Shown: positions 21,491-32,971, counted from the stretch's first letter. The stretch is 64,000 bases of DNA from Ulva prolifera (GCA_023078555.1 CM041198.1:4850354-4914353); one strand, 5' to 3'. Numbers and translations are program-made. Notes: generated by a model not told the origin, from the sequence alone.

Positions 21491-24400
21491 CATGGCTGCT
21501 TCCGAGGCTGGCGGAGGGGCTCTCGGGAATGGGGCAGGCTGGGCTGCCCCATGGGTTCTTGGGGAAGGTTACGGGTGGGGCAGGGAGTTCGGGCCCTCAT
21601 ACAACCGAGGTTGGGCCGGACTGTAGCTTCCCAAGGGCGCGCAAATGCAGGCTCAGACTTCGCGCGATGGTCGCGGATAGCGCCTCAGCGGGCACCGCAT
21701 GGCGATCCAACGGGGGCTGCTTCTGGACTCCAGCCGGTCGCGTTCAACATGTAATAGGAAATAGTCTAAGCATCGACCTGTGGTATCAGTATATGCACAC
21801 CTCCCCTCGGGCCATGACTGGCAGGATGGTCGATCACGGGAACATACACGCTGGAACTGCGGAGTGGGCACACACCCAGACTTATACGATCAATCGGTTT
21901 GCCTTTACTCAACTGCGTACACACACACGCATGACCGAGGGGGACGTCATCTTGCTGCTTTTGGGTTCCATCCGGGGATGGTGTGCATGGAAGGGATCTC
22001 CAGGAACTGCTCACGGGGCAGGCATACAGTTCAAACACGCTAAAACACTGTGATTACGGCCACATTGCCTCACCAGGGTGAGTTACCAACGGGGGTGCGC
22101 CAAATGTGGGTGAGCGAGACTGTACCTTGGCGAAAAAGGCTCTGAAAGAGCATTGAGGGTGCAGTAAATACAGTCCAAGTGTTTTAGTGTCTGCGAATAC
22201 CTTTGGGCGGTCCACATCACCGGTATGTGTGATGTTCTACATTCCCTGACGTGGCCATGGCGCACCGCAGAGGTGAGCACTTAGTGGGGGGTGAGCAGTC
22301 CGAGGGTGTGCCTCCTAGACAGCATGACTGTTTCGCAAAGGGCAGCTGCATGCTTGGCCATAACTGTATTCCGGCGCATATGTTGAGGTCTATATGTCCT
22401 AGATGTACTTCTACCTGCATTGCTGAGGAAGTGAAACGAGGCTTGGCTCACCGGAAGGGGTGAGTGTCATGGAAGGGTGCGCAGCGCGGGGTGCCTGGAT
22501 GTCGCCAGATTTGCGCATAAGCGAGACAATCGGCCTCGGAAAAAATCCTAGCCATCCTAATCAAATCTGTTGTGTGGCATGAGCGGTAAATCACGGCTTG
22601 CAACCCTCGCTGCTCGGGCGCACCATGTGTGATGCGCGGTCAAATATGGCAGGTGAAATAAATGCGTTCCGATCACACTGCTTTCCGATCATTATTATGT
22701 GAATGGTGGGTGCGGCATGATTCAAACACGTTGCACTGCAGGCTGTTGGCGCATCCTGCAATCCATTTGCGCACGCATCGCCATCACACTGACTTTCGTG
22801 CCAAACCAGTGCACTTTCTCTGTCTTGAGACAAGTAAATATAGACGCAGCTTCGGGTTACATTGCTTGTTGCGTCGTCACCTGCAGCCAGCCGTTGCATG
22901 GTCCGATCTCCCTTCGTGCGAGCATGAAATATGTGGTCCATCAATCTAGGACTTCGACTATGCCAGCTCGTCTTGCTCAGCAGCTGGTGCACGTTGCAGT
23001 GTTAGCTGCAACTCTACGGTACTACGCGGGCAGATATTCTGCAACAAGCTTGCACAATTTACATCGAAAGCATGAAACTTTGACTTCATTCGTATGAACC
23101 TGTAAGGTTTTCTGTTATGCATTCCACGCGAGTCGCGTTGTTGATCGACCTGTTCCAAGAGCAGGCCGCAAGTCTGGCGAAGATCATGGCTTCTTCGCTT
23201 TTGCACGGGCGTTTGGCATAATTGATCGGCTGGCAAATCATCTTGCCCTCGTGATTCGGACGTTGCGAATGCATTGCCATGGCAGGCTGATTAACATAGC
23301 GTTGACGTGCTTGTGGGACGTCATGGGTAGCTCTGATAGGTGGCTGTGTATATGCGATCGCAATGCTGCCAAAGTATAACGAGCGATACTTATCCATAGC
23401 TGGTACGTCCGCACTGTGACCGTCTGTACAACAATTTTGGTGCACAGTTCTCGTCCACATCCATACAGTCCCAGTCACAATATGAAAGTCACTGATGCCC
23501 ACATTTATTCAGCTGATGTGCCACTCTAGCACTGATGTTGCTGGTGCGTTGGCACTGGTGTATGCTGAACCACTGCACTAGGCTTCACTTGTTCACCACT
23601 CAGCACTGCACGTTTGTGCTGGTGCACAGGTTTATCAGGTGAAACAACGTAAACAGAAAATTGCGTTGAAAAAGCTACAACCCAGATTTGGGCAAGTGTT
23701 CTCCGGTATCTTTGACACTGGGTGTGTTGCCAGCCCGTGTTGCTATTGGGTTGAGACCCGGGCCTCAGTTTATGGCATGCGGAAAATCAAAGCAGTGCGC
23801 ATGAATTCAGATCAGCAATTGACAGCATCTCGTGACTCACCATGAAAGTAGCTTTGACACAGTGAGTCTAGCGTGGAAGGTGTGCATCCACGGTGTGTCT
23901 GTCAATGTGGGTCTCGCATTCATAGCTTGCAGTCATCCATACATTTATGCCACATTGGTATGTGTGTGGCATTGTGACCAATTGGCTCGTGCATTCCCCA
24001 CATTTATGTCAAAACGATTGCGGGGAACCGAAAGATTTGACCACCCGGTATGGCCAGCCAGCGAGGCACCTCCGCCTGGAACTCTATAGCTCCTGCCAGA
24101 CCAGTCTCGCAAACAGGTCCTTGCTCGTAGAGGAGCCAATCTGCGTACATGAAGGTATCTGGCAGGTGTTGTCCCATCCGCCTTGCCAAGGCCAGCATGA
24201 CGCCGGTGTAGCGTGACTGAGATGCATAGATGCGACCTTTTTTGCCGTGGGCTCACGGGCATGGATACAGTGATACACAGATCGTGGACATCTCTCGTGT
24301 ATGTAGGTAACCTGCCATTGACTGATCAGGATCCTCACAGAACCCAGAGGGTAATTATAGTAGAGAGGAGCGCCATCCAACAGCCATGCCCATGGGACGT

Positions 24401-25855
24401 ATTACATGTCCAAGCACCACTTAAGTATTCTTTTGCAGTTGCTGCATGTGTGCATGTTGTGTAGTGTAGAGCCTGAGGCCCGTTCAGCAATTCTGTGATT
24501 GGGCACGCTGGCCTGATGAGTGAGGTGAAGGTCACTGTAACGAGAATGTATGTCTACAAGTAATTTTACTGAAATGTGCTAAATATTGCACATGAAATGG
24601 CAAATTGATCAGCCTAGTGGCATGTTTTGCGCACCAGTCAATGGCGCACTAGCGTTCAGATCGCGCACCCACAGTGGTGCACCTAGAAGGTGAGCCACTA
24701 GATGTGGCGATGGCAACACTGTGGGGGTGCGCATTGCAGGGGTGAGCGACCGTTACAACAGACCTGGCAGTGCTAATCCATGGCCGCAACGTTATCTATA
24801 GACAGAAGAGTGTCATACGAACTGTTTTTAGTACTGCGACGAGAAGTGTACCCTGTGACACGGCAATTCACCACAGCTTGGGATACCCACGTTCGCCGCA
24901 GCGTGACGCCAAAAGACGTAGGTGAGACAGCGGGATCGTACATACGCAGCATCGAATATACATAGTTGCAAAAACACGGGCACAACTCGCTATGCAGTCA
25001 CCGGCATCGGTCGCGACTGGAGGCAGTCTACACAACAAAAGCCAGCAACCATCACTAACACGAGGAGTCATAATCTCAAGAATGTACACAGATAATCGCA
25101 CTATTTTCTTTTGCACTCCGCTGACGGTGCGCCCGGTGTTTACAACGGCTACCGTCTCCGAATCCATGACGTTCACCCAACAGAGACCCTGCTACAAGTG
25201 TGACAACGATCACAAAAAATATTGGCCATAGACCCTCCCATTGAAAGTTTATGCGCGAATTGTCGTCGCAGCTTGCAACGGACGCAGGACCCACGCTCCA
25301 CCGTGCATGTCCGCGCTGAGACAACAATCCACTAGCACACTCATTCAGCGACTTGCCGGATGCTGTCGGAGCCAAGTCTGTCAATACTGCTACACAAACT
25401 CATCTAATCGTCCACGAAGCCGTCTGTCGACGTATTGCGCGGTGAAAAACATGGAACAACTGCTCGCGGAAAGGAGCACTATCAATCACCAAAGATAGCT
25501 GTCAGCTAGAACACGCGCACTCGGAACGGCTCGTCACATTAGAGCATTGGTAAGGAACATTTACATAACTGGGGCAACTCAGGGCGGAGCTCCATGGCCA
25601 CCGTGGGACAACATACAGATGTTTCGTCGTGATGCCTCACATGCACGCACACCCATAACGTTGCCGCAAGATTCCCGTTCTGTACAACAGCGACATATAT
25701 GACTTCAGCAGGAACTAAACTACCTGCTAGGCCTATCCGCTCCAGTTAGGGCTCGTTTCTTCGAATTCACATGTCCTCAGCCCGTCGCTCACCCTGGTTG
25801 CTCACCCCTTGGTGAGCCAACTTGCTGTAACTCCTGTGAAGAATACACTCAGCAA
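21491..25855. other. Internal region without recognisable RT or RNase H
   Basis: More than 4 kb with only short, biased frames on both strands. No reverse transcriptase motif (such as an YxDD box in context) or RNase H block was recognised. GGTGCGC and GGTGAGC words recur (about 22074-22125, 22260-22300, 22450-22490, 24630-24750, 25790-25815). It may be filler from later insertions replacing the deleted middle of the element. Confidence 0.5.
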
Positions 25856-26844
25856 ATGCAGCAATATCAGAAATTCTGTGTCCGATTGGGGCTGCCGTTG
25901 AAATCAGAACAGTCAGCCGCATACTGGATTCTGCATCAAAGGTACTGCACCTCAAGAATGCCACAGTTCGTGTGCACGAAGTTCATGAAGTTGGCGGCGT
26001 TCAAGTGGGCTCACGCCACGCTATGGGACCGTGGTCAGGTGAACACGGCGATCGGGTCAGTGATGTATCTCACTCAACGGGCCATTATGCGAAGAGCGGA
26101 TGATCGGGAGTCCAAACTTGCGGTGGGCCGGGAGGGGTTGCGTGCAATTCAGGGGGGATTGGGGAGGGAGGGGAGAAGTGAACACGAGCAGCAGCTGTGG
26201 GCATGGTGGCTGCTGTCCTACCGTGCATTTTTGCGTTGCTCGGAGGCTGCGGCGATTCCCTGGGAGCATTTGTCTTTTACCCGTGCCGACGATGGCGGGC
26301 GAGTGCTTTTGCTGAGGCTGCCAGTGTCGGGTCGGCAGATCTTCAAGAACCATTGTGAGTCAATCAATTTCCGCATCCGCGCAGAGACGGGGGGCCTATG
26401 CGCGGTGCAGGCCCTGATGGCATGGTGTCGTCAAAGCGGTCGGCCGCGCCGGGGGCTTGTGTTTGACTTGTCTCGGAGCGCGCTAGGGCTAAGCTGCAGA
26501 TACACAGTGCTGGAATCCTGGGCGGCAGGCCGGGCCAGTATGGTTTGCATTCACTTCGCGCCGGGGCAGCTACCGATGCGGAGGCGGCAGGATGCCCGGT
26601 CAGCGAGATTAAATTCTTGGGACGATGGCAGTCTGCAGTGGTGCAGCAGTACATGCTTGCGGGGGAGCAGTTGGCTGTCGAGTGCGGGCGTGCGGGAGTT
26701 GCGCGTTTTGTGATTACTTACTGCGGAAACCTCAGTTGTTCTAGAGATATCCAAGGGGTAGTGCCTCCAAGTGCTACGTGCCTCCGGGCACCGGTGTTTA
26801 TTCAACACCGCCGTCTGAGTGACCACAACGTAGATTATGTGTAA
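25856..26844 (+). pseudogene. Tyrosine recombinase (YR) domain, frameshifted
   Basis: The first frame carries an N-terminal helical core-binding region and the first catalytic Arg in SYRAFLRCSEAAAIPW (Arg codon 26234-26236). The rest of the domain is in another frame (+1): LHSLRAGAAT with the His-x-x-Arg pair from 26548, LGRWQS with the Trp, and VVQQYM with the nucleophile Tyr at 26650-26652. All catalytic positions are therefore present but split by a frame change between about 26490 and 26530. The HSLRAGAAT form is typical of DIRS-group and Crypton recombinases. With the split repeats it points to a DIRS/Ngaro-like element. Confidence 0.8.
26731..26828. repeat. Split direct repeat B1
   Basis: 98 bases from CTCAGTTGTT to GACCACAA, nearly identical to B2 (27563-27660). 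It overlaps the 3' end of the recombinase frame. Confidence 0.88.
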
Positions 26845-27405
26845 TATAATCGCGATTATGGTGGGTCATGGAGACGGACGCATGTTGTACCGGCAGTAGG
26901 CGTGGCCAGAGGGGCTCACGACTGCTGTCGAGAGCAGCCATGAGCTGGTGGCACGCGGAGCTTATAGGCGGGAGTGTCAGAAATACTCTCTATCTGTAGG
27001 TCAGACGCGCAGTCTTAAGTCAGGCCAGGTAACCAGCATTCCATACCTGCTGCGCACAGAGGTAGAACCGAGGAATGCGAGGGGGAGATCGGATACTGCT
27101 AGTGCCGTTAAACAGTGAGAAGAATGGTTACAGCTCTCTGTGTGCACAGAAATATATGCACACTGAATAGTCAAGATTACGGCGGGAGATCCTCGCAGGA
27201 TCTCTCTCGCAACTCCGGGACAATCCTACGAGCGGCTTACCCCTGCACCTGATCCGCAGACCGATCGTGCATGGGTGCACCTGTCACCACACTGCTGCCC
27301 GCAGGCGCATGCATTGTGACAGGGAGCTGACTGGAGCTCTTCACGCTAGAGAGATTTGTAATGTGCAGCTGATTGCTCTTCTTTAGCTCAGTTTCCCGCC
27401 CGCCC
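26829..27405. repeat. Split direct repeat A2, interrupted by a solo LTR
   Basis: Matches A1, including the palindrome at 26846-26859, until 26974. It then resumes after 27322 with GGGAGCTGACTGGAGCTC. Without the inserted 352 bases its length is about that of A1. Confidence 0.85.
26975..27321. mobile_element. Solo LTR, 347 bases, with GGGAG target duplication
   Basis: Begins TGTCAG and ends TGTGACA, with TG...CA ends inside a short inverted repeat TGTCA/TGACA. It is flanked by GGGAG on both sides (26970-26974 and 27322-27326). The A1 copy shows the empty site with a single GGGAG. A TATA-like 'aaatatatgc' lies near 27148. It is a classic recombination product of an LTR retrotransposon unrelated to the 32.8 kb element. 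Confidence 0.9.
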
Positions 27406-27562
27406 GGGCCCTCTAGTTCTGCAGGAGCAATGCGCGTCGCGCACCGGGCTGCGTCTCTCGGTGCTTGCATCCCGGCGGGGGTGGGCTCCATCGAGGCTGG
27501 TGAAGATTCAAGTTCCAGACTGTACATGTGACCCCCATCGGCGACAGGCCCATGGCCCTCTA

Positions 27563-27660
27563 CTCAGTTGTTCCAGAGATATCCAAGGGGTTGTGCCTCC
27601 AAGTGCTACGTGCCTCCGGGCACCGGTGTTTATTCAACACCGCCGTCTGAGTGACCATAA
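27563..27660. repeat. Split direct repeat B2
   Basis: 98 bases, the right end of the YR element, ending GACCATAA. The sequence then continues as the interrupted minisatellite unit (AGATTTAAAGG). Confidence 0.88.
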
Positions 27661-28640
27661 GCTAGATTTAAAGGTGTAGGCCGAGATTGCTAGGTCGAGA
27701 TTGCTAGGTCGAGATTGCATGCTGATCATTCAACATGGATTGCATGCCTTCAGGTCGAGATTGGAGGTTGTAGGGCGAGAAGCTAGGGCGAGATAGCTAC
27801 GTCGAAATTGCATGTTAGGCATTCAACATGGAATGCCAGCCTGCAGGGCGAGATTGGAGGGAGTAGGGTCAGAAGCTAGGGCGACATTGCTAGGTCTAGA
27901 CTGCATGTTGAGCATTCAAAATGGAGTGGCAGCCTGTAGGGTGAGATTGGAGGGTGTAGGGCGAGAAGCTAGGGCGAGATGGCTATGTCGAGATTGCATG
28001 TTGAGCATTCAACATGGACTGCCAGCCTGTAGGGCGAGATTGGAGGGTATAGGGCGAGAAGGTAGGGCGAGATTGCTAGGCCGAGATCGCATGTTGAGCC
28101 ATGAACATGGATTGCCAGGCTGTGGGGCGAGATTTAAAGGAATAGAGCGAGAAGCTAGGGCGAGATTGCCAGGTCGAGATTGCATGCTGAGCATTCAATA
28201 TGGAGTGCCTGCCTTCATGTCGAGATTGGAGGGTGTAGGGCGAGAAGCTAGGGCGAGATTGCTAGGCCGAGATCGCATGTTGAGCCACGAACATGGATTG
28301 CCAGGCTGTGGGGCGAGATTTAAAGGAATAGGGCGAGAAGCGAGGGCGAGATTGCCAGGTCGAGATTGCATGCTGAGCATTCAATATGGAGTGCCTGCCT
28401 TCATGTCGAGATTGGAGGGTGTAGGGCGAGAAGCTAGGGCGAGACTGCTACGTCGAGATTGCATGTTCAGCATTCAACATGGAATGCAAGACTGTAGGGC
28501 GAGATTTAAAGGTATAGGCCGAGATTGCTAGGTCGAGGTTGCATGCGGAGCATTCAACATGGAGTGCCTACCTTCAGGTCGAGATTGGAGGGTGTAGGGC
28601 GAGAAGCTAGGGCGAGACTACTACGTCAAGTTTTCATGTT
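27661..28640. repeat. 93-base minisatellite, right block (about 10 units)
   Basis: Markers 'cattcaacatgga' fall at 27727, 27820, 27913, 28006, 28099, 28192, 28285, 28378 and 28471, an exact 93-base period, with one more unit at about 28552. Because 93 is a multiple of three, one frame stays open for 239 codons with a 31-residue period (27812-28531). I treat that as a by-product unless expression is shown. Confidence 0.93.
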
Positions 28641-29800
28641 TTGTCGTGGCCTAGCTATGTAACTGAGCCATGCTCGTTGCTAGCATTGCTCGAGCCAACG
28701 CAGCTGCGCGCAGATGCACTCACGCTGCGTGCATACGTTTGCACATGCATGCATGCGCGACTGTGCGCTCAGCCGTGCCATCAGCTCTGATGCACGCTTG
28801 TCTCTGCACTGCTTGGTGTAGTTGCAGGGCTTATAAGCCTTCTCATCCTTGAGGATGCTCGGCTTTTTGGTGGCTGGAACTTGAAAGTTCGTATGCGATC
28901 GCTGTTTGTGTGACCGGAGGTCGATCCCTTCTGAAATTTGCGCAGTCTTTGAGCAGGTTTGGTGGAGCTGCAAGAAAAAAATATAACATGACAAGACCAT
29001 TCAAACAATCAGATGATGCTCCTCTAGGTATGCATTGCTGAGTAGCGAGTGAGAGTCGAGCGAGGCGCACACTCGCCGCTCTTTTGCACGCACCCGCGTC
29101 CGCTAGCATCGCTGTGCTATGAATCGCTGCACGCACGGCATAGATCTCTCGATTTAGCAGCAACATTACGCCGCTCATTCATCTGTTCCTAAAGTCCTAG
29201 AGTGTCGTGTGAACGGCCGGTTTGGGCGACGCTTGACGTTCTCTCTAATCGAGTCCCACCTGCTCGCCTCACCTGCCTCAGATTGTCACAAATCACAACC
29301 ACAATAACACTGTGAACATCTGTGATTGTTACGGCCCTTGTTGTGATCATTATGCTTGTCTCATTGCATTGCAGTGCCTGCACGCGCACTCGCACCGTAA
29401 TCCAGGTGTCATCGGATAAGGGTCAGCATTTAACCCTATTACCTAGCAGCATCACATTGGCACCCTGACATCGGCACCTGTGCACACGACCATCAAGGTG
29501 TCATACTACACTTGCATCACAGCACGCACTAACTAACCTTGCATTGTGCCTTGCGTCGAGCTGTGCTCCGTGCCGCGTCGAGCTGTGCTCCGTGTTTCTA
29601 TCATAGCGCATGTGCTAGCGAGCTCCAGCAACCGGCTGGTGAGAGTTTGCAGCTACACAGTTAATTTGCGGCCTCGCCGTAGCTACTGATTACCGCGTGC
29701 GTTGGCCCCTTGTGCCGCGCCCCGCGCTGACCTAGTCGCGTGCTGTGCAGCGCGCGAGAATCTCGCGGAGAACGCGCTGAGCCGTCTGCTTCAGCAGCAC
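28641..29800. other. No gene recognised
   Basis: Mixed sequence with short frames. A 20-base direct repeat (GCGTCGAGCTGTGCTCCGTG) sits at 29553-29572 and 29575-29594. Nothing else is supported. Confidence 0.4.
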
Positions 29801-29913
29801 CCGGACTAAACACATCGTTTCCTTCACGCCCAGCTTGCGCTGTATCAACTCTGGGATCAACGGGGCCCCACCACAGAGCAGCAGCTGGACCACTATAGGG
29901 CTACCTCCGCATC

Positions 29914-30779
29914 ATGGGCGTACCCCCTCGGTCATTGCACAGGCGCGGCAACTACACGCGCTCTGGGTTGGTCCCGCCATCACGGGAGCTCGCTGGTCGT
30001 CGTTCGCCGCCGCCTGCGCAGCCGCACTCGCAGCGTCCTCGGCCGTCGCCGAGGCAGCGTCGGCAGCCTCAGCCTCAGCGGCAGGAGCGTTGGCGGTCGG
30101 CGCAGCAATACTTGCGGTTAAGGCAGCAACCGCCTTCAACCCCGGCGCCAGCGCGCGTGAGTGCGGGGCCGTCGTCGCCTCCTGCCATGTTAGGCGACGA
30201 ACATCCGGCTCCAGTGACAGGAACTCTCGCCCGTGTCAACGCCGACGGCATATTTGACTGGGCGACGTGGACCGCATTACCTCACAACTTCGTGCGCCAT
30301 TCGGAGGCTTGGCAGCAGTCCATCTGGAGCAGCCGCCCTGATTGTTCGATCAGGTGACGGAGTTGCCTATCGGTCTCGGTGATTGGGGCAGATCTGCCCA
30401 GCGCGACTACTTCATAGTCTACAAAGACCACCCTCTGAAACCAACTAGTGGTGAAGGGTCAGGCGAGTCAGCCTGCTAGTCTTGAGTGTAACATCACTTA
30501 CTCCGGACAAGGCTGTTAATTGTCATGGCTGCCCTACAGCAAATTTCACAGCAAGAGCTCCTGCGTGTGATTGTACATGACTCACAAGCTGCACGCACTG
30601 AGTTGACGCAGTCCATTCAGACACTGTTGACGCATACTGGCATTATTACTCGTTTGAGTGAGCAGTAAGCCAACATCAGGACTGCCTTTCAGCAGAGTGA
30701 GGATAGGAACCGTGACATGCCCAATGAATTGCGCGAGGAGATTCGTGCTCTCCGCAACGACATCAATACCTTTTCGTGA
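29914..30779 (+). pseudogene. Possible Gag-like fragments of an LTR retrotransposon
   Basis: Frame 29914-30357 is Pro/Arg/Gln-rich and ends near NADGIFDWATWTALPHNF. In another frame, 30525-30668 begins MAALQQISQQELLRVIVHD, and after one stop the same frame runs on to 30779 with a charged helical segment. Composition and arrangement resemble the start of a retrotransposon Gag. No zinc knuckle, LTR or protease was found nearby. Weak call. Confidence 0.3.
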
Positions 30780-31074
30780 GCTACAGCGGCAGAAACGACC
30801 GCCCAAGCAGAGTCCCGATCTGTACTGGCAGCGGTGTACGCAAGAGTTCAGGCACTGGCCAACGTCAGCACTGGATCGTCCTCGTTGACGTCCGCACCGT
30901 ATGCATTCGGCGCTAGCCTGCCTCCTTTAGTCACAGACATTGATCTGCTTGACTTCACTAGTGGGTTACCACGTGCATTGTCCAGCTTGCCGGCGCACCA
31001 CCTTTTGGTGTCGGCGGTGCTTCCACCGCGTGTGCCTTCGCATGCCGCGTGTACATCTCTTGCGCCTGCCGCGG

Positions 31075-32440
31075 CATCAACTCGGCTTACACGGCTGTTG
31101 TCCGGGTTAAGGGCATTTGCAGGCAATGATAGGGCTTCTGCATCTTGGAACAGCCATTGTATGGATATTAGTTGTGTCAGGTATGGCTAGCAGTGCTTTC
31201 TGGTCCTGCAGTCGCTACTCGGCTGATTGGTTCGGCTGTTCGGCTGATTCGCACATCAGCTCGGCTGACACGGCGCTTGGCCGGGTTGGGGGCACCTGCA
31301 AGCAATGATCGTGCTTCTACATGTTAACACAGCCAATGTATCGATGTGAGTCGTGTCAGGTATGGCTATCAGTGCTTTCTGGTCCTGCAGTCGCTGCTCG
31401 GCTGATTGGTTCGGCTGTTCGGCTGATTCGCACATCAGCTCGGCTGACACGGCGCTTGGCCGGGTTGGGGGCATCTGCAGGCAATGACCGTGCTTCTGCA
31501 TGTTAATAAAGCCATTGTATGGATGTGAGTTGTGTCAGGTATGGCTAGCAGTGCGTCCTGGTCCTGCAGTCGCTGCTCGGCTGATTGGTTCGGCTGTTCG
31601 GCTGATTCGCACATCAGCTCGGCTGACACGGCGCTGGGCCGGGTTGGAGGCATCTGCAGGCAATCCCCGTGCTTCTGCATGTTAATACAGCCATTGTATG
31701 GATGTGAGTTGTGTCAGATATGGCTAGCAGTGCTTCCGTATCGGGCAGTCGCTGCTCGGCTAATTCCCAGATCAGCTCGGCTGACACGGCGCTTGGCCGG
31801 GTTGGGGGCATCTACAGGCAATGACCGTGCTTCTGCATGTTAATACAGCCATTGTATGGATGTGAGTTGTGTCAGATATGGCTTGCAGTGCTTCCTGGTC
31901 CTGCAGTCGCTGCTCAGCTGATTGGTTCGGCTGTTCGGCTAATTCGCACAGCAGCTCGGCTGACACGGCGCTTGGCCGGGTTGGGGGCATCTGCAAGCAA
32001 TGACCGTGATTCTGCATCTTAATACAGCCATTTTATGGATGTGAGATGTGTCAGGTATGGCTAGCAGTGCTTCCGTATCGGGCGGTCGCTACTCGGCTAA
32101 TTCCCACATCAGCTCGGCTGACACGGCGGTTGGCCGGGTTGGGGTCATCTGCAGGCAATGACCCTGCTTCTGCATGTTATAACTAATACAGCCATTGCAT
32201 GGAAGTGAGTTGTGTCAGATATGGCTAGCAGTGCTTCCGGGTCCCGCAGTCGCTGGTGGGCTGATTGCAATTGGCTCGGCTGCTCGACTAATTCCCATAT
32301 CAGCTCGGCTGACATGGCCGTTGGCCGGGTCAAGGGCATTTGCTGCAATCACTCTGCTTTTATGTGCCCACACAGCCACTATATGGATGTCAGCCGCGGC
32401 AGGTATGACGAACACTGCTTCCGTGTCGCGCTACTGTAAT
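31075..32440. repeat. ~179-base tandem repeat, about 7 units
   Basis: The phrase 'tcggctgacacggcgcttggccgggtt' recurs at about 31080, 31260, 31440, 31619, 31778, 31956, 32115 and 32303. Spacing is 178-180 bases in most units, 159 in two shortened units and 188 in the last. Units also share 'gccattgtatggatgtgagttgtgtcag'. Confidence 0.9.
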
Positions 32441-32780
32441 CCATGTTTTGGCCGTGTTGGCAAGCAGAATCACTGCGATCGTCCTAAAAATGGCCCCGAC
32501 CTAGACAACTGACAAGTCAGGCGAGCTCCAGAGCAAAGCAGCCGGGCAAACGAGCCGGGCCCTGGCCGTGCGATGTGGTGCATGCCGAGGTGGCCACACT
32601 GCGCGGCACATGTACATATGCATTGCCTGAGAAAGCGCATACCCCCGATCAAGTGATGTCATGACATGTCAACCACAACTTCCCATTTCTCATCAAAAGC
32701 ATGGTTTGCAATCACCGCAACCCCACCCACCACAGCACTCAAGTTGACACCTATACCAGATTGCTACACCGTTGTGTTTT
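32441..32780. other. No gene; flank of the Ty3/gypsy element
   Basis: Only short frames. The last bases (GTTTT) are a near match to the bases after the 3' LTR (GTTTG). Confidence 0.4.
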
Positions 32781-32958
32781 TGTGCTGGAAGGACATGTCA
32801 GTCCGACTTGTTGAGAGTGTCTGGTGGCGCTTACTGCATACTGGGTGCCCCTGTTAGTGAATGAGTTTAAGACGTTGTCAGGACTATTTAATCCTGATCT
32901 AGGTTACATTCTACGGACCGTGCAAACCTGTAACGACCTGCTCTTGCCTTCTCTTTCA
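32781..32958 (+). repeat. 5' LTR of the gypsy element
   Basis: Starts TGTGCTGGAAGG and ends CTCTTTCA. It differs from the 3' LTR at scattered positions, so the insertion is not recent. Confidence 0.9.
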
Positions 32959-32959
32959 C

Positions 32960-32970
32960 TGGTATCGGTG
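32960..32970 (+). promoter_or_regulatory. Primer-binding site, initiator-Met tRNA type
   Basis: TGGTATCGGTG lies one base after the LTR. Its first seven bases equal the usual plant and fungal initiator-Met primer site, which begins TGGTATC. Confidence 0.6.
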
Positions 32971-32971
32971 A

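Larger units (their letters stand above)
20866..27660 (+). mobile_element. Tyrosine-recombinase retroelement (DIRS/Ngaro/PAT-like), decayed
   Basis: The order is A1 (20866-21088), internal, B1 (26731-26828), A2 (26829-27405, split by a solo LTR), a further 157 bases, then B2 (27563-27660). This split-direct-repeat plan is diagnostic of Ngaro/PAT-type YR retrotransposons. A Gag-like start (21175) and a YR domain (25856-26844) flank a 4.3 kb middle in which I see no reverse transcriptase. Both flanks are halves of one minisatellite unit and there is no target duplication, as expected for recombinase-mediated insertion. The element is dead: Gag has a stop, the YR is frameshifted and RT/RNase H are missing. 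Confidence 0.78.

Noticed and set aside
20600..28640. CRISPR-like array
   Set aside because: The 93-base units are fully repetitive without unique spacers, and the genome is eukaryotic.
31256..32017. Several ~81-codon minus frames with similar sequence
   Set aside because: Each is one unit of the ~179-base tandem repeat and not a gene family.
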